From the NCBI RefSeq assembly GCF_014648895.1, contig NZ_BMRZ01000023.1, positions 1-64,000 of the forward strand: 64,000 bases of DNA. Reading direction: 5' to 3'. Within the stretch, counting starts at the first letter, position 1, and each line of letters opens with the position of its first letter. Origin of the DNA: Streptomyces tanashiensis. GTDB taxonomy: Bacteria > Actinomycetota > Actinomycetes > Streptomycetales > Streptomycetaceae. Under the pieces are notes generated by a model that ran no database searches, was not told the DNA's origin, and was given only the letters and a program-made list of their open reading frames with translations. Of this stretch, positions 14,965 through 23,209 are shown in pieces. The position numbers were made by a program, and so were the translations under genes.

Positions 14965-16389
14965 CTATCCGATGTCCACCACCCGGGCCCACTCCGGCGG
15001 CCCGGCCGGCACGTGGTCGGGGTCGTCCTCGCTCCACGAACGGAACCTCCGCGCGCGCGGGAACAGGCCCACCACCGTCCGGCAGGCCGGCCGCGCGGAG
15101 GGCCACGGCGTCTGACCGTCGGTCAGGACCACGAGCACGTCGGGCCGCGGGCGCGCCCGCAGCGCCGCGGCGAAACCCGTGCGCAGATCCGTACCGCCAC
15201 CGCCCATGAGCGGGATGCCCTCGGCGCGGCACAGCGGATGCACGATCCGCGCCGCCGCGTCGCACGGCAGCACCGTGACCAGGTCGCGCCGGCCGCCCAC
15301 CGCCCTGGCGATCGCCGCGACCTCCAGGAGCGCGCTGCCCAGTTCCGCGTCGCTGACCGACCCCGAGGTGTCGATGACGACGGAGACCCGGGGCGGGCTG
15401 CGGCGCAGACTCGGCAGCACGGCCCCGGGCACGGAGGCCGAGCGCCGCGACGGCCGCCCGTACGAGTAGTCGTCCCCGGCGCCGGACCCGTAGGCCGCCG
15501 ACCTGACGGCCGCCCCCAGCAGGTCCCGCCACGCCTGCGGCGGATGGAACGCCTCCTCGGCCCACCGCCGCCACCCCGCCGGTGTGCTGCCCGGCCGGCC
15601 GGTGATCGCCTCGGCCACCCGGAACCGCACGGCGTCCTGCTCCTGGGAGCTCAGCCCCCGGGCGCCGTCCGGTCCGAGGTCCCACGCCCGTGCGAGGCCG
15701 TCGGCGCCGCTGCCGCAGTCCAGCCAGCCCGCGTCCCGGGTCCGGAGCCCCAGCTGGAACTGGCGGAGGTAGTCCTCCATGAGCTGCCCCTCGGGAAGCC
15801 CCAGCATCCCCGGATGGACGGCCCCTTCGGGCCTCGGCAGTCCCTCTCCGAAGACGTCGTCGTTGATCTCGCAGTCCGCGGCGATGTTCATCCGCAGCCG
15901 CTCGCCCGAACCCGTGAGACCGCGCTCCCGCGCCACCCGGTCGCTGCGCCCGTGGTGGTCGCGGAGCAGGTGCGTCACCTCGTGCACCCACACCCCGGCG
16001 AGCTCGTGCACCGGGGTCCGGTCGACGAACGCCGGCGAGACGTAGCAGCGCCAGTGACGGTCCACCGCCATGGTCGGCACGTCCCGCGACTCCACGGTGT
16101 GCAGGGCGAACAGCGCGGTCGCCAGATACGGCCGGACACGTACGGCGTGCAGCCGGGCGGCGTACAGCTTCTCCCGGTCCAGCCGGCCTGGCGTGGTGTT
16201 CTCCGGCTCCTCCCGGGCAGGCCGGACTGCCATGGAGTCTTCCGACTCCTCCGGGGCGGGCCCGCCTGTCGTGGCGTTTTCCGACTCCTCCGGGGCCGGC
16301 CCGCCCGTCGTGGTGTTCTCCGACTCCTCCCGGGCCGGCCCGCCCGGTAGGGCCTGCTCCGCCTCCGGTATCTCCGTGCCCGGCCTCAT
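14965..16389 (-). CDS. VWA-like/metallopeptidase-like protein (DUF2201 type)
   Basis: 474 residues. The first 70 are low complexity, four 13-residue repeats of the form GGPAPEESENATT (residues 16-67). A putative metallopeptidase-like domain follows with HEVTH (136-140) in VWVHEVTHLLRDHH. The C-terminal third (from about 330) is a VWA-like domain with a MIDAS-type DTSGSVSD and TDGQTP. This is the architecture of DUF2201 proteins encoded beside MoxR ATPases. The ATG overlaps the stop of the MoxR gene (16386-16389). By analogy with MoxR-VWA pairs it may act with the ATPase as a chaperone for assembling or activating other proteins; the target is unknown. Confidence 0.88.
   Translation of the reverse strand: MRPGTEIPEAEQALPGGPAREESENTTTGGPAPEESENATTGGPAPEESEDSMAVRPAREEPENTTPGRLDREKLYAARLHAVRVRPYLATALFALHTVESRDVPTMAVDRHWRCYVSPAFVDRTPVHELAGVWVHEVTHLLRDHHGRSDRVARERGLTGSGERLRMNIAADCEINDDVFGEGLPRPEGAVHPGMLGLPEGQLMEDYLRQFQLGLRTRDAGWLDCGSGADGLARAWDLGPDGARGLSSQEQDAVRFRVAEAITGRPGSTPAGWRRWAEEAFHPPQAWRDLLGAAVRSAAYGSGAGDDYSYGRPSRRSASVPGAVLPSLRRSPPRVSVVIDTSGSVSDAELGSALLEVAAIARAVGGRRDLVTVLPCDAAARIVHPLCRAEGIPLMGGGGTDLRTGFAAALRARPRPDVLVVLTDGQTPWPSARPACRTVVGLFPRARRFRSWSEDDPDHVPAGPPEWARVVDIG
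16189..16344 (-). repeat. Four 39-bp tandem repeats inside the VWA gene
   Basis: Four in-frame 39-bp units (residues 16-28, 29-41, 42-54, 55-67). The two inner units are the most alike and the last has drifted. They encode an acidic Pro/Glu/Ser/Thr-rich arm. Confidence 0.85.
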
Positions 16390-17639
16390 CGGCTCGCCCC
16401 CGCGCCGGCCGTCGCACCCGCCGCCACGCGGTCGCCCGCCCGGTCCGCGCGCCGGGACAGGGACACGACGCCGGCCAGCCGCTCGATCGAGGCCGGGACG
16501 TCCCAGTCCTCCCGGCGCAGCCCCGCCAGCGTCGTCGCCGGCACGACCACCAGATCCGGGGCCCCCGACTCCAGCGCCCGGGCGAGCAGGGCCCAGGCCG
16601 CGTCCCAGCGGGACTTCTCCGGGCGCCGGGCGACCGCCTCCACGACCCCCTCCAGGGCCGCCTGGCGGCGGTCCCCGCGCTCGGGCAGCTCCGCGCCCTC
16701 GGGGTCGGCGAGGAGCAGTTCGGGATCCGGGAGGTCCATCCGGTCGAGCCAGGCGAGGAGTTCGAGCCCGGGGCCGTCCCCGACGACACCCCTGACGAGC
16801 TGCGAGAGCACGTCCCGCGACACACCGGCGGCGGACGCGAAGGCGATGAGCCGCAGCGCCATCTCCCAGCTGCGGGGCGAGGGCCAGGGACCGCCCCGCA
16901 TCGCCTCACCGCTGGGCAGCCGGTGCACGAGGGCGGGCCGGGCCGTCAGCAGACCGCAGACCGCCCGCCGGGCGACGTCGACGGCCTCGGTCAGCTTCTC
17001 CGGGTCGAGCCGGGGGAGTGTGGCGCGCGGCCAGACGCCCCCGAGACCGCGGACCACGACCTCGGTGTCGTGCGTCCACCGCAGATGGACGAAGCGGTTG
17101 GCGAGCGGCGGGCTCAGCTCCCAGCCGTCCGCGGCGGAGGAGCGCGGATTGGCGGCGGCCACGATCCGTACGTCGGGCGGCAGGAGCAGAGTGCCGATCC
17201 GCCGCTCCAGGACGAGACGGAGGAGCGCCGCCTGGACGGCCGGGGGAGCGGAGGACAGCTCGTCCAGGAACAGCAGGCCCCGGCCGGCCCGCACCAGACG
17301 CACCGCCCATTCCGGCGGGGCCATGGGGACGCCCTGCTCCGCGGGGTCGTCCCCGACGACGGGCAGCCCGGAGAAGTCGGTGGGCTCGTGCACGCTCGCG
17401 ATCACCGTGGTCAGCGGCAGGTCGAGCGAGGCGGCGAGCTGGGTCAGGGCCGCGGTCTTGCCGATGCCCGGCTCACCCCACAGGAGGACCGGCAGGTCGG
17501 CGGCGACCGCCAGGGTCAGCGCCTCCAGCTGGGGGTCGGGGCGCGGCTCGGTGGCGGTGTCGCGCAGCAGGGACAACAGGGCGCCCGCGACGTCGAGTTC
17601 GGTGCCGGAGGGCGCGGGAGAGGACATACGTGTGGGCAT
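16386..17639 (-). CDS. MoxR-type AAA+ ATPase
   Basis: 417 residues. Walker A GEPGIGKT (55-62), Walker B LLFLDE (122-127) and sensor-1 segment VRIVAAANPRSSA are all intact, as is a C-terminal lid region, so this is an active-type ATPase of the MoxR/RavA group. It is encoded between an uncharacterised His-rich protein and a VWA/DUF2201 protein, the usual ATPase-plus-VWA pairing of MoxR systems. AGGTGA sits 6 nt before the ATG at 17639. The stop overlaps the next start by 4 bp. Cytoplasmic; expected to remodel a client through the VWA partner. Confidence 0.93.
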   Translation of the reverse strand: MPTRMSSPAPSGTELDVAGALLSLLRDTATEPRPDPQLEALTLAVAADLPVLLWGEPGIGKTAALTQLAASLDLPLTTVIASVHEPTDFSGLPVVGDDPAEQGVPMAPPEWAVRLVRAGRGLLFLDELSSAPPAVQAALLRLVLERRIGTLLLPPDVRIVAAANPRSSAADGWELSPPLANRFVHLRWTHDTEVVVRGLGGVWPRATLPRLDPEKLTEAVDVARRAVCGLLTARPALVHRLPSGEAMRGGPWPSPRSWEMALRLIAFASAAGVSRDVLSQLVRGVVGDGPGLELLAWLDRMDLPDPELLLADPEGAELPERGDRRQAALEGVVEAVARRPEKSRWDAAWALLARALESGAPDLVVVPATTLAGLRREDWDVPASIERLAGVVSLSRRADRAGDRVAAGATAGAGASR

Positions 17640-17684
17640 GGGAGATCACCTGGGGGAGGGAGAGGGAGGGAAGCGGGGTGAGCG

Positions 17685-19154
17685 TCAGCGGGACGCGGAG
17701 GAGGAGGGGAAGGCGGAGGTCGCGTGGCGCGGGTGGGCACCACGCGTGCGCGTGCGGCGGCTGTCCGGACGCGTTCTGCGCGTGGCGGACGACGGGGACC
17801 GCGGAGTGAGCTCCCGGCCGGGCGCGGGGCCGACGAGCCCGGCCCGGTAGAGCCCGTACGTGACGCGCCGCCGCGCCGCCGCCTCCAGGGCGTCCCGGAG
17901 GGCGCCGTCGCGCAGCAGCGCGGCGGGCCCGAGCAGTCCCTCGACGACCGCGAGGGCCCCGGCGATGTCACCGTGGTCGAGCCGCTCGCGGACACCGGTG
18001 AGGCACTCAGGACGCCGATGGGCCTCGTCGACGGCCCGTACGCAGGGGAGAGCGGTGCCGGTCAGCGCGACGAGGAGCTCCTCGCGCCGGAGTTCGGCCG
18101 GGTCGTGGTCGAGCGGTGTCAGCACCCCGTCGACCAGGCCGATCCGGTGCCGGGCACCCCGGCACTCGACGAGGCGCGGTGCGCCCGCCCGGTCGGGCGG
18201 CCGGTGCGGACCGGCCGGTACGTGACCGGGTACGAGCGCGGCGGCGACCAGCGGGTGCAGCCCGCCGGCCTCGACGAGACCGGCGCGCAGCAGCTCCAGG
18301 TCGGGCGGCAGCCACGTGGCCGCGTCCGGCAGGACCGGCACCGTGGCGGAGGACCGCCGGGCGGGCGCGCTCCGAAGCGCGACCGGGGACGGCGCGCCTG
18401 AAGGGCCGGAGTCCCAGGACGGGTCGGCGTCCAGGAGCAGCCGGTGCCCCTTGCCCAGGCGTACGGCCACCGGGCCCGCCGGCCGGCCTTCGGCGCGCAG
18501 CAGGATCGCCGCCTCCTCCGCCCAGCGGCCCACGGCACAGCGGAGCCCGCCCTCCGGCAGATCGGGTGAGGGGACGCAGGCCGGCGGCGGGTCCGAGGCC
18601 CCGGAGCGGGTGCGCAGTTCACCGGACCGGCTCGCGTCCCAGAGGTGGCGGTGCAGGTCGAGCCGGAACCGGGGGTGCGGACGGGGGTGCGGATGGGCAT
18701 GCCCGGGTCCGTGGCCGGTGCCCGACGGTGAACGGCCGCGGAGCGCGAGGCTGATCCGCTGCCCGGAGTCCGCCCAGGCGGGCGCGGTCCGGGCCACCAG
18801 GTGCACGGGGCCGGAGCCGTCGCGTCCCCCGGTGCCGTACCGGGCGAGGGCGACGGTGAGGCCCGGGCGCAGCAGCCCGTCCGGGGCGATCCTCGGCATG
18901 TGCCAGCGCAGCAGGTCCGGGGCCAGCCGGCGCAGATCGGCCCGCACGCGGGCCGCGAGTTCCGTGCCGTGGCTCCGTGCGAGCGCGCGGAGGTCGAGAT
19001 CGACGTCGACGTGTGCGGCGGCGCAGGCCCCCGCCCAGTCCCCGGCCTGTCGGCGGGCGGTCGCGGTCTCGATCATGGAGGGCGGCACGGCGAACTCGCG
19101 CACGCGCAGCCAGCGGGAGAGGTGGGAATCCTCGTACGCGGGGGGAGTGGTCAT
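17685..19154 (-). CDS. Uncharacterised protein of the MoxR/VWA operon
   Basis: 489 residues from ATG 19154 (AAGGTGA 6-7 nt before it; GTG 19160 is possible). I do not recognise a known domain. Visible features: an N-terminal region with regular charged helices; a short His/Pro-rich stretch near 155-175 (GHGPGHAHPHPRPHPRFRLD) that could bind metal; several Trp- and Leu-rich segments; and a basic Arg/Ser/Thr-rich tail. No signal peptide or membrane helix. It is first in a three-gene unit with the MoxR ATPase and VWA protein, 45 nt upstream of the ATPase gene. A client or adaptor of that pair is the simplest guess. Confidence 0.75.
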   Translation of the reverse strand: MTTPPAYEDSHLSRWLRVREFAVPPSMIETATARRQAGDWAGACAAAHVDVDLDLRALARSHGTELAARVRADLRRLAPDLLRWHMPRIAPDGLLRPGLTVALARYGTGGRDGSGPVHLVARTAPAWADSGQRISLALRGRSPSGTGHGPGHAHPHPRPHPRFRLDLHRHLWDASRSGELRTRSGASDPPPACVPSPDLPEGGLRCAVGRWAEEAAILLRAEGRPAGPVAVRLGKGHRLLLDADPSWDSGPSGAPSPVALRSAPARRSSATVPVLPDAATWLPPDLELLRAGLVEAGGLHPLVAAALVPGHVPAGPHRPPDRAGAPRLVECRGARHRIGLVDGVLTPLDHDPAELRREELLVALTGTALPCVRAVDEAHRRPECLTGVRERLDHGDIAGALAVVEGLLGPAALLRDGALRDALEAAARRRVTYGLYRAGLVGPAPGRELTPRSPSSATRRTRPDSRRTRTRGAHPRHATSAFPSSSASR

Positions 19155-19271
19155 CAGCACTCACCTTGCGCGGACGGGACCCCCGATCTGTGAAGGGAGT
19201 GAGTCGTCATCGCGATCATCGTACGGCCTCCCGGAGACGACGGCACGGGCTTTTCCGGGCGGGTCCGGCGC

Positions 19272-22200
19272 CTACCCGTCGGGGCTGTCCCGTCGCCCGC
19301 CGGCACTCGTGCCGTCCAGTCCCTCGCGGGCCCGCCCGTACTGCTGGGGATGGTCCCCGGCGCCGGGCAGGGAGAGGGCGGTCCGGAACTCCTCCCGGGC
19401 CTCCGCGCGACGGCCCGCCGCGGCGTAGGTGCTGCCGAGGCGGATACGGATCTCCATCTCCAGCCAGGTGCTGGTGTGTTCGGTGAGGATGGACAGGGCC
19501 TCGTGATGGGTGTCGACGGCCGCGCGCAGACGACCCCCGACGTGCTCGGCGGTGGCGAGCCGGGACAGGGCCGCCGCGCGCAGCGGAGCGTCGCCGGCCT
19601 CGCGGGCGAGGTCGGCCGCCCGCTGGAGCAGGGCGACGGCCTCGCCGGTGCGGCCCAGCGCCAGCTGGGCCTCGGCGACGAAGCAGAGGCTGCTGCCGAT
19701 CGTGCGGGGCCGGCCGTTCTTCTCGGCGAGCGCCAGGGCCGAGGCGTACAGCTCCAGCGCCTGCTCGTGGCGCCCCTGTTGGTGGTGGATCGCGCCGAGG
19801 TTGCAGGTCACGACGCCGGTCAGCCAGTCGTCGCCGTGGCCCGCCGCCAGTTCCACCGCCTCCTCCAGGAGCGCGGTCCCCTCCTCGACGCGGCCCTGCG
19901 TCCAGGCGGAGACGCCGATTCCGGCGATGGCCCGGGCCCGGTCCCGCAGGCCGCCGTCCCCGTCACCGTCCCCTTCGACGGAGCTGTGGCGCAGCGCCTC
20001 GGTGAACCAGGAGTGCGCCTCACGGAACCGCCCCTGATGGACGTCGACGACGCCCATGCAGTTGCGGAGCGAGGACGGCATCCGCCGGTCGGTGGCCCGG
20101 TCGGCGCAGGTCAGGGCGAGTTCCAGGGCGGCCCGGCACTCGTGGGGGTGGCCCTGGCGCAGCAGATGGTCGACCAGGGCCTCCGCGATCCAGCAGGCAT
20201 GGTCGAACTCCCCGGCCGCGGCCGCGTACGCCACGACGTCCACCAGCTCCCCGCCCGCCGCGTCCAGCCACGCCGAGGCCTCCCGCCAGTCGGCGAACGG
20301 GGCGTCGGCGGTGCCGGGGCCGGTCGGGAACGCCTCCGGGCCCCAGTCGCCCGCCATCCGCCCGGCCGCCGTGTAGAGGCGAAGGAGGGCCGAGCGGTCC
20401 GCGGCCGCCTCCTCGGGCGCCGCGGCGGCGAGCTGCCGGGCGTGGACCCGTACGAGATCGTGGAACCGGTAGCGGCCGGGATGCGGCTCCTGGAGCAGGC
20501 TGGCGTCGACCAGGTCCTCCAGGATCGCCTCGGCGTGCGCACGAGGACGGCCCAGCACGGCCGCGAGGCCGAGGCCGTCGAAGCGGACGGTCGGCACCAC
20601 CCCCAACACCCGGAACCCCCTCCGCAGTTCGGGCTCCAGCCGGTCGTACGAGAGCCGGAAGGCGGCCTCCACGCTGCGGTCCTCCGCCCGCAGCTCGCCG
20701 AGGCCGTGCGCGTCGTCGGACATCCGGCCCGCCAGGAACGCCAGGGTCCAGGACGGGCGGTTCTGCAGCCGGGCGCTCGCGATCCGCAGCGCGAGCGGGA
20801 GGCCGCCGCAGCGCCGGGCGAGCTCCAGGGCCGCCTCCGGCTCGCGGTCCGCCCGTGCCTCCCCGAGCAGTGCGCGCAGCAGGCCGACCGCGTCGCCTCC
20901 GGCCAGGGGCTCCACGGTGAGCCGCGCGTCGGCGTCGAGCCCGGGCAGGCGCTGCCGGCCCGCCACCAGGACGCGGCTCCCCGGTCCGGCGGGCAGCAGC
21001 GGCCGGACCTGCTCGGCGCTCCGGGCGCCGTCCACGACGAGCAGCAGCCGCAGCCCGCTCGTGGCCGCGCGCCAGGCCGTGACCAGGTCCGCCAGGTCGT
21101 CGGTGTCCACGGGGAGTTCCTCGGTGCCGCCCCGCACCGTGCGGAGCAGCCGGCGCAGGGCCCGGTGCGGGCCGGCGCCCTCATCGGCGGCGCCGTGCGC
21201 CTCCAGGTCCACGAACAGGGCCCCGTCGGGGTGCTCGCCGGCGAGTGCCCAGGCGGCGCGCACGACGAGCGCGGTCTTGCCGACGCCCGCCGTCCCGTCC
21301 ACGGTCGTCACGGCCACGGCGCCCGGATGGACGGGGGCGGTGAGGAGGGCGAGTTCGGCCTCGCGCCCGACCAGACAGGCGGTGTCACCGGGGAGTTCGT
21401 TGCGCCGGGGGAGAGGAGGTCCCTCGGGATCGCCCGTACGGCGCCGTTCAAGGGGGCTGTCGGTGGCGCCGGGGTGGGTGGTTCCGCGGACGTCGACTGT
21501 CTCACCGGCGTCGGCTGCCCCACCGGCGTCGGTTTCCGTATCGGCCTCGACAGCCGTATGGGCCCCGTCACCTCCGACAGTCCCACCGGGGCGAAGGCCG
21601 AGGAGCAGCGCGTCGTCCCGGCGCAGAACCGCCTGGTGCACGCCGCGCAGCTCCTCGCCGGGCTCCACGCCCAGTTCGTCCAGGAGCCGGTCGCGGATCT
21701 CCCGGTAGACGGCCAGTGCCTCGGCCTGCCGCCCGCTGCCGTACAGCGCGCGCATGCGGAGGGCGGCGAGGGGTTCGTCGTACGGCAGGGCCAGGGGCGC
21801 CGCCATGAGCCCGTCCAGGGCCTCCGGGTGCCGCCCGAGCAGCACGAGGCACTCCGCGCGTTCCTGGTGCAGGGTCCGGCGCAGCCGGGTGAGCCGCTGC
21901 CGTTCGGTGTCGGCGAGCGGACCCGGCAGGCCGGGCAGGGGTTCCCCGCGGAGCAGCGCGAGCGCCCGGCCGCCGGCGTCGAGGGCGCCGGCGAGGTCAC
22001 CGCGGGCCTTCGCGCGCCGGCCGCGGGCCGCCTGCTCGGCGAGCTCGGCCAGGTCGGTGCGTGCCCCGCCGGGCTCGAAGCGGTAGCCGCCGCGACCGCC
22101 GCCGATCACCGACCGGTCCGGCCCGTGGTCCGCCGCGTCCAGCGCCCTGCGGAGCGCGTAGACGTAGCTCGGCAGGACGCGGTGGCCCGTGCCCGGTGGT

Positions 22201-22412
22201 TCGGCCCCCCAGACGTCGTCGAGGAGCTGCCGGTACGTGACGAAGCCCGGGGCGCGCAGGACCAGGGCGGCGAGCACCGCCTGCCGCCGGACCGGACCGA
22301 GGGCGACCGGGAGGTCGCCGCGCAGGGCCCGGACGGGTCCGAGCAGGTCGATGCGCAGGGGACCGCTCGCTTCGACGGGGCCCGTGCCCCGGTCCGCCGG
22401 CTCCACACTCAC
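19272..22412 (-). CDS. AfsR-like regulator (SARP DNA-binding, BTAD, NB-ARC, TPR)
   Basis: About 1046 residues. Order: OmpR-like winged helix (about 19-90, RIDLLGPVRALRG), bacterial transcriptional activation domain (105-245), an Asp/Glu/Thr-rich linker, NB-ARC ATPase with P-loop GTAGVGKTAL near 370, and C-terminal TPRs (about 755-1030). This is the large-SARP AfsR architecture, a nucleotide-switch activator of secondary metabolism or development. GTG 22412 is chosen because GGGGGCGAGG precedes it. An in-frame ATG at 22490 (26 residues longer) cannot be excluded. It is divergent from a membrane protein, PQQ propeller and Ser/Thr kinase-MFS set, so that kinase or its neighbours may be linked to it. 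AfsR itself is phosphorylated by Ser/Thr kinases such as AfsK. Confidence 0.9.
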   Translation of the reverse strand: MSVEPADRGTGPVEASGPLRIDLLGPVRALRGDLPVALGPVRRQAVLAALVLRAPGFVTYRQLLDDVWGAEPPGTGHRVLPSYVYALRRALDAADHGPDRSVIGGGRGGYRFEPGGARTDLAELAEQAARGRRAKARGDLAGALDAGGRALALLRGEPLPGLPGPLADTERQRLTRLRRTLHQERAECLVLLGRHPEALDGLMAAPLALPYDEPLAALRMRALYGSGRQAEALAVYREIRDRLLDELGVEPGEELRGVHQAVLRRDDALLLGLRPGGTVGGDGAHTAVEADTETDAGGAADAGETVDVRGTTHPGATDSPLERRRTGDPEGPPLPRRNELPGDTACLVGREAELALLTAPVHPGAVAVTTVDGTAGVGKTALVVRAAWALAGEHPDGALFVDLEAHGAADEGAGPHRALRRLLRTVRGGTEELPVDTDDLADLVTAWRAATSGLRLLLVVDGARSAEQVRPLLPAGPGSRVLVAGRQRLPGLDADARLTVEPLAGGDAVGLLRALLGEARADREPEAALELARRCGGLPLALRIASARLQNRPSWTLAFLAGRMSDDAHGLGELRAEDRSVEAAFRLSYDRLEPELRRGFRVLGVVPTVRFDGLGLAAVLGRPRAHAEAILEDLVDASLLQEPHPGRYRFHDLVRVHARQLAAAAPEEAAADRSALLRLYTAAGRMAGDWGPEAFPTGPGTADAPFADWREASAWLDAAGGELVDVVAYAAAAGEFDHACWIAEALVDHLLRQGHPHECRAALELALTCADRATDRRMPSSLRNCMGVVDVHQGRFREAHSWFTEALRHSSVEGDGDGDGGLRDRARAIAGIGVSAWTQGRVEEGTALLEEAVELAAGHGDDWLTGVVTCNLGAIHHQQGRHEQALELYASALALAEKNGRPRTIGSSLCFVAEAQLALGRTGEAVALLQRAADLAREAGDAPLRAAALSRLATAEHVGGRLRAAVDTHHEALSILTEHTSTWLEMEIRIRLGSTYAAAGRRAEAREEFRTALSLPGAGDHPQQYGRAREGLDGTSAGGRRDSPDG

Positions 22413-22594
22413 GTCCTCGCCCCCACGTCCCCCGTGCGCGCGGTGCCCGCACCGCTTCCCGGGACCTTCGTCCCTGCGCTTCAGCAGCATTTCATCGGCC
22501 TTGCAGCGCTCCGCGTCAGGGTGGGCGCCGTCGGGTCGGCTGCCGCCGTGGGGGCGGCAGCCGGCCCGCGTCGCCGAGAGAGGGAGACACCGTG

Positions 22595-23143
22595 ATGTCA
22601 CAGGCCGGCAGCACGCCCGGCGCGCGGCCCGCCCGCCGCGCCGGCCGATGGGAGCGCTACCGGGTCACCCACCCGTTCTCCGCAGGGGACCAGGCGGGCC
22701 TGTGGGGCGCGGTCGTGGGAGCCGTCGGGCTCGCCGTCCTGCTCGGCTGGGCGCTCGACATGAAGGGCGGCGTCGTGATCGTCGCCGCCGTCCCCTTCAT
22801 CATCTCCTGGTACGAGAACCGGCGTACGGCGTTCCAGTTCGACGCGGCGGGAGCCCGGTTCGGCACCGTCCTGCTGCCCTGGGGTGATGTCACCCAGTTC
22901 GTCGTGGCCACGCCGGAGGGCGGCACGCACGCCCTGATCGGTGCGCGGCTGCGCCCGGGCGCCGCTCTGCCGGCGGGCGGGGCCGTCCCCGCGCACGACC
23001 CGGCCATGCCCGCGCCGATCCATGTCGCCGTCCTCCGCGCCAAGTTCGACCTGCGGAAGATGGTGGAGAAGGCGCGCAGGTACGCGCCGTCGCACATCCA
23101 GATCGTCGTCGCCGACCCGTCCGGCGAGCGCGTCGCGACGTAG
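22595..23143 (+). CDS. Membrane protein with two N-terminal helices, function unknown
   Basis: 182 residues. A basic N-terminus (ARPARRAGRWERYRV) is followed by two adjacent membrane helices (about 38-55 and 60-78) and a soluble domain whose strand pattern (RTAFQFDAAGARFGTVLLPW) recalls bacterial PH-like domains; that assignment is tentative. AGAGAGGGAG precedes both GTG 22592 and ATG 22595; the ATG is used here. It is the first gene of the rightward unit with the PQQ propeller and the kinase-MFS fusion, and divergent from the AfsR-like gene. Confidence 0.75.
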   Translation: MSQAGSTPGARPARRAGRWERYRVTHPFSAGDQAGLWGAVVGAVGLAVLLGWALDMKGGVVIVAAVPFIISWYENRRTAFQFDAAGARFGTVLLPWGDVTQFVVATPEGGTHALIGARLRPGAALPAGGAVPAHDPAMPAPIHVAVLRAKFDLRKMVEKARRYAPSHIQIVVADPSGERVAT

Positions 23144-23209
23144 CCCGGCCGTCGACCGGGGCGCCGGTACGCCCGACGCGCCGGTCGACGCAGCAGAGAG
23201 GTCAGACAG

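Noticed and set aside
19350..22595. 1081-codon plus-strand open frame
   Set aside because: Mirror of the AfsR-like gene; composition is that of high-G+C antisense frames.
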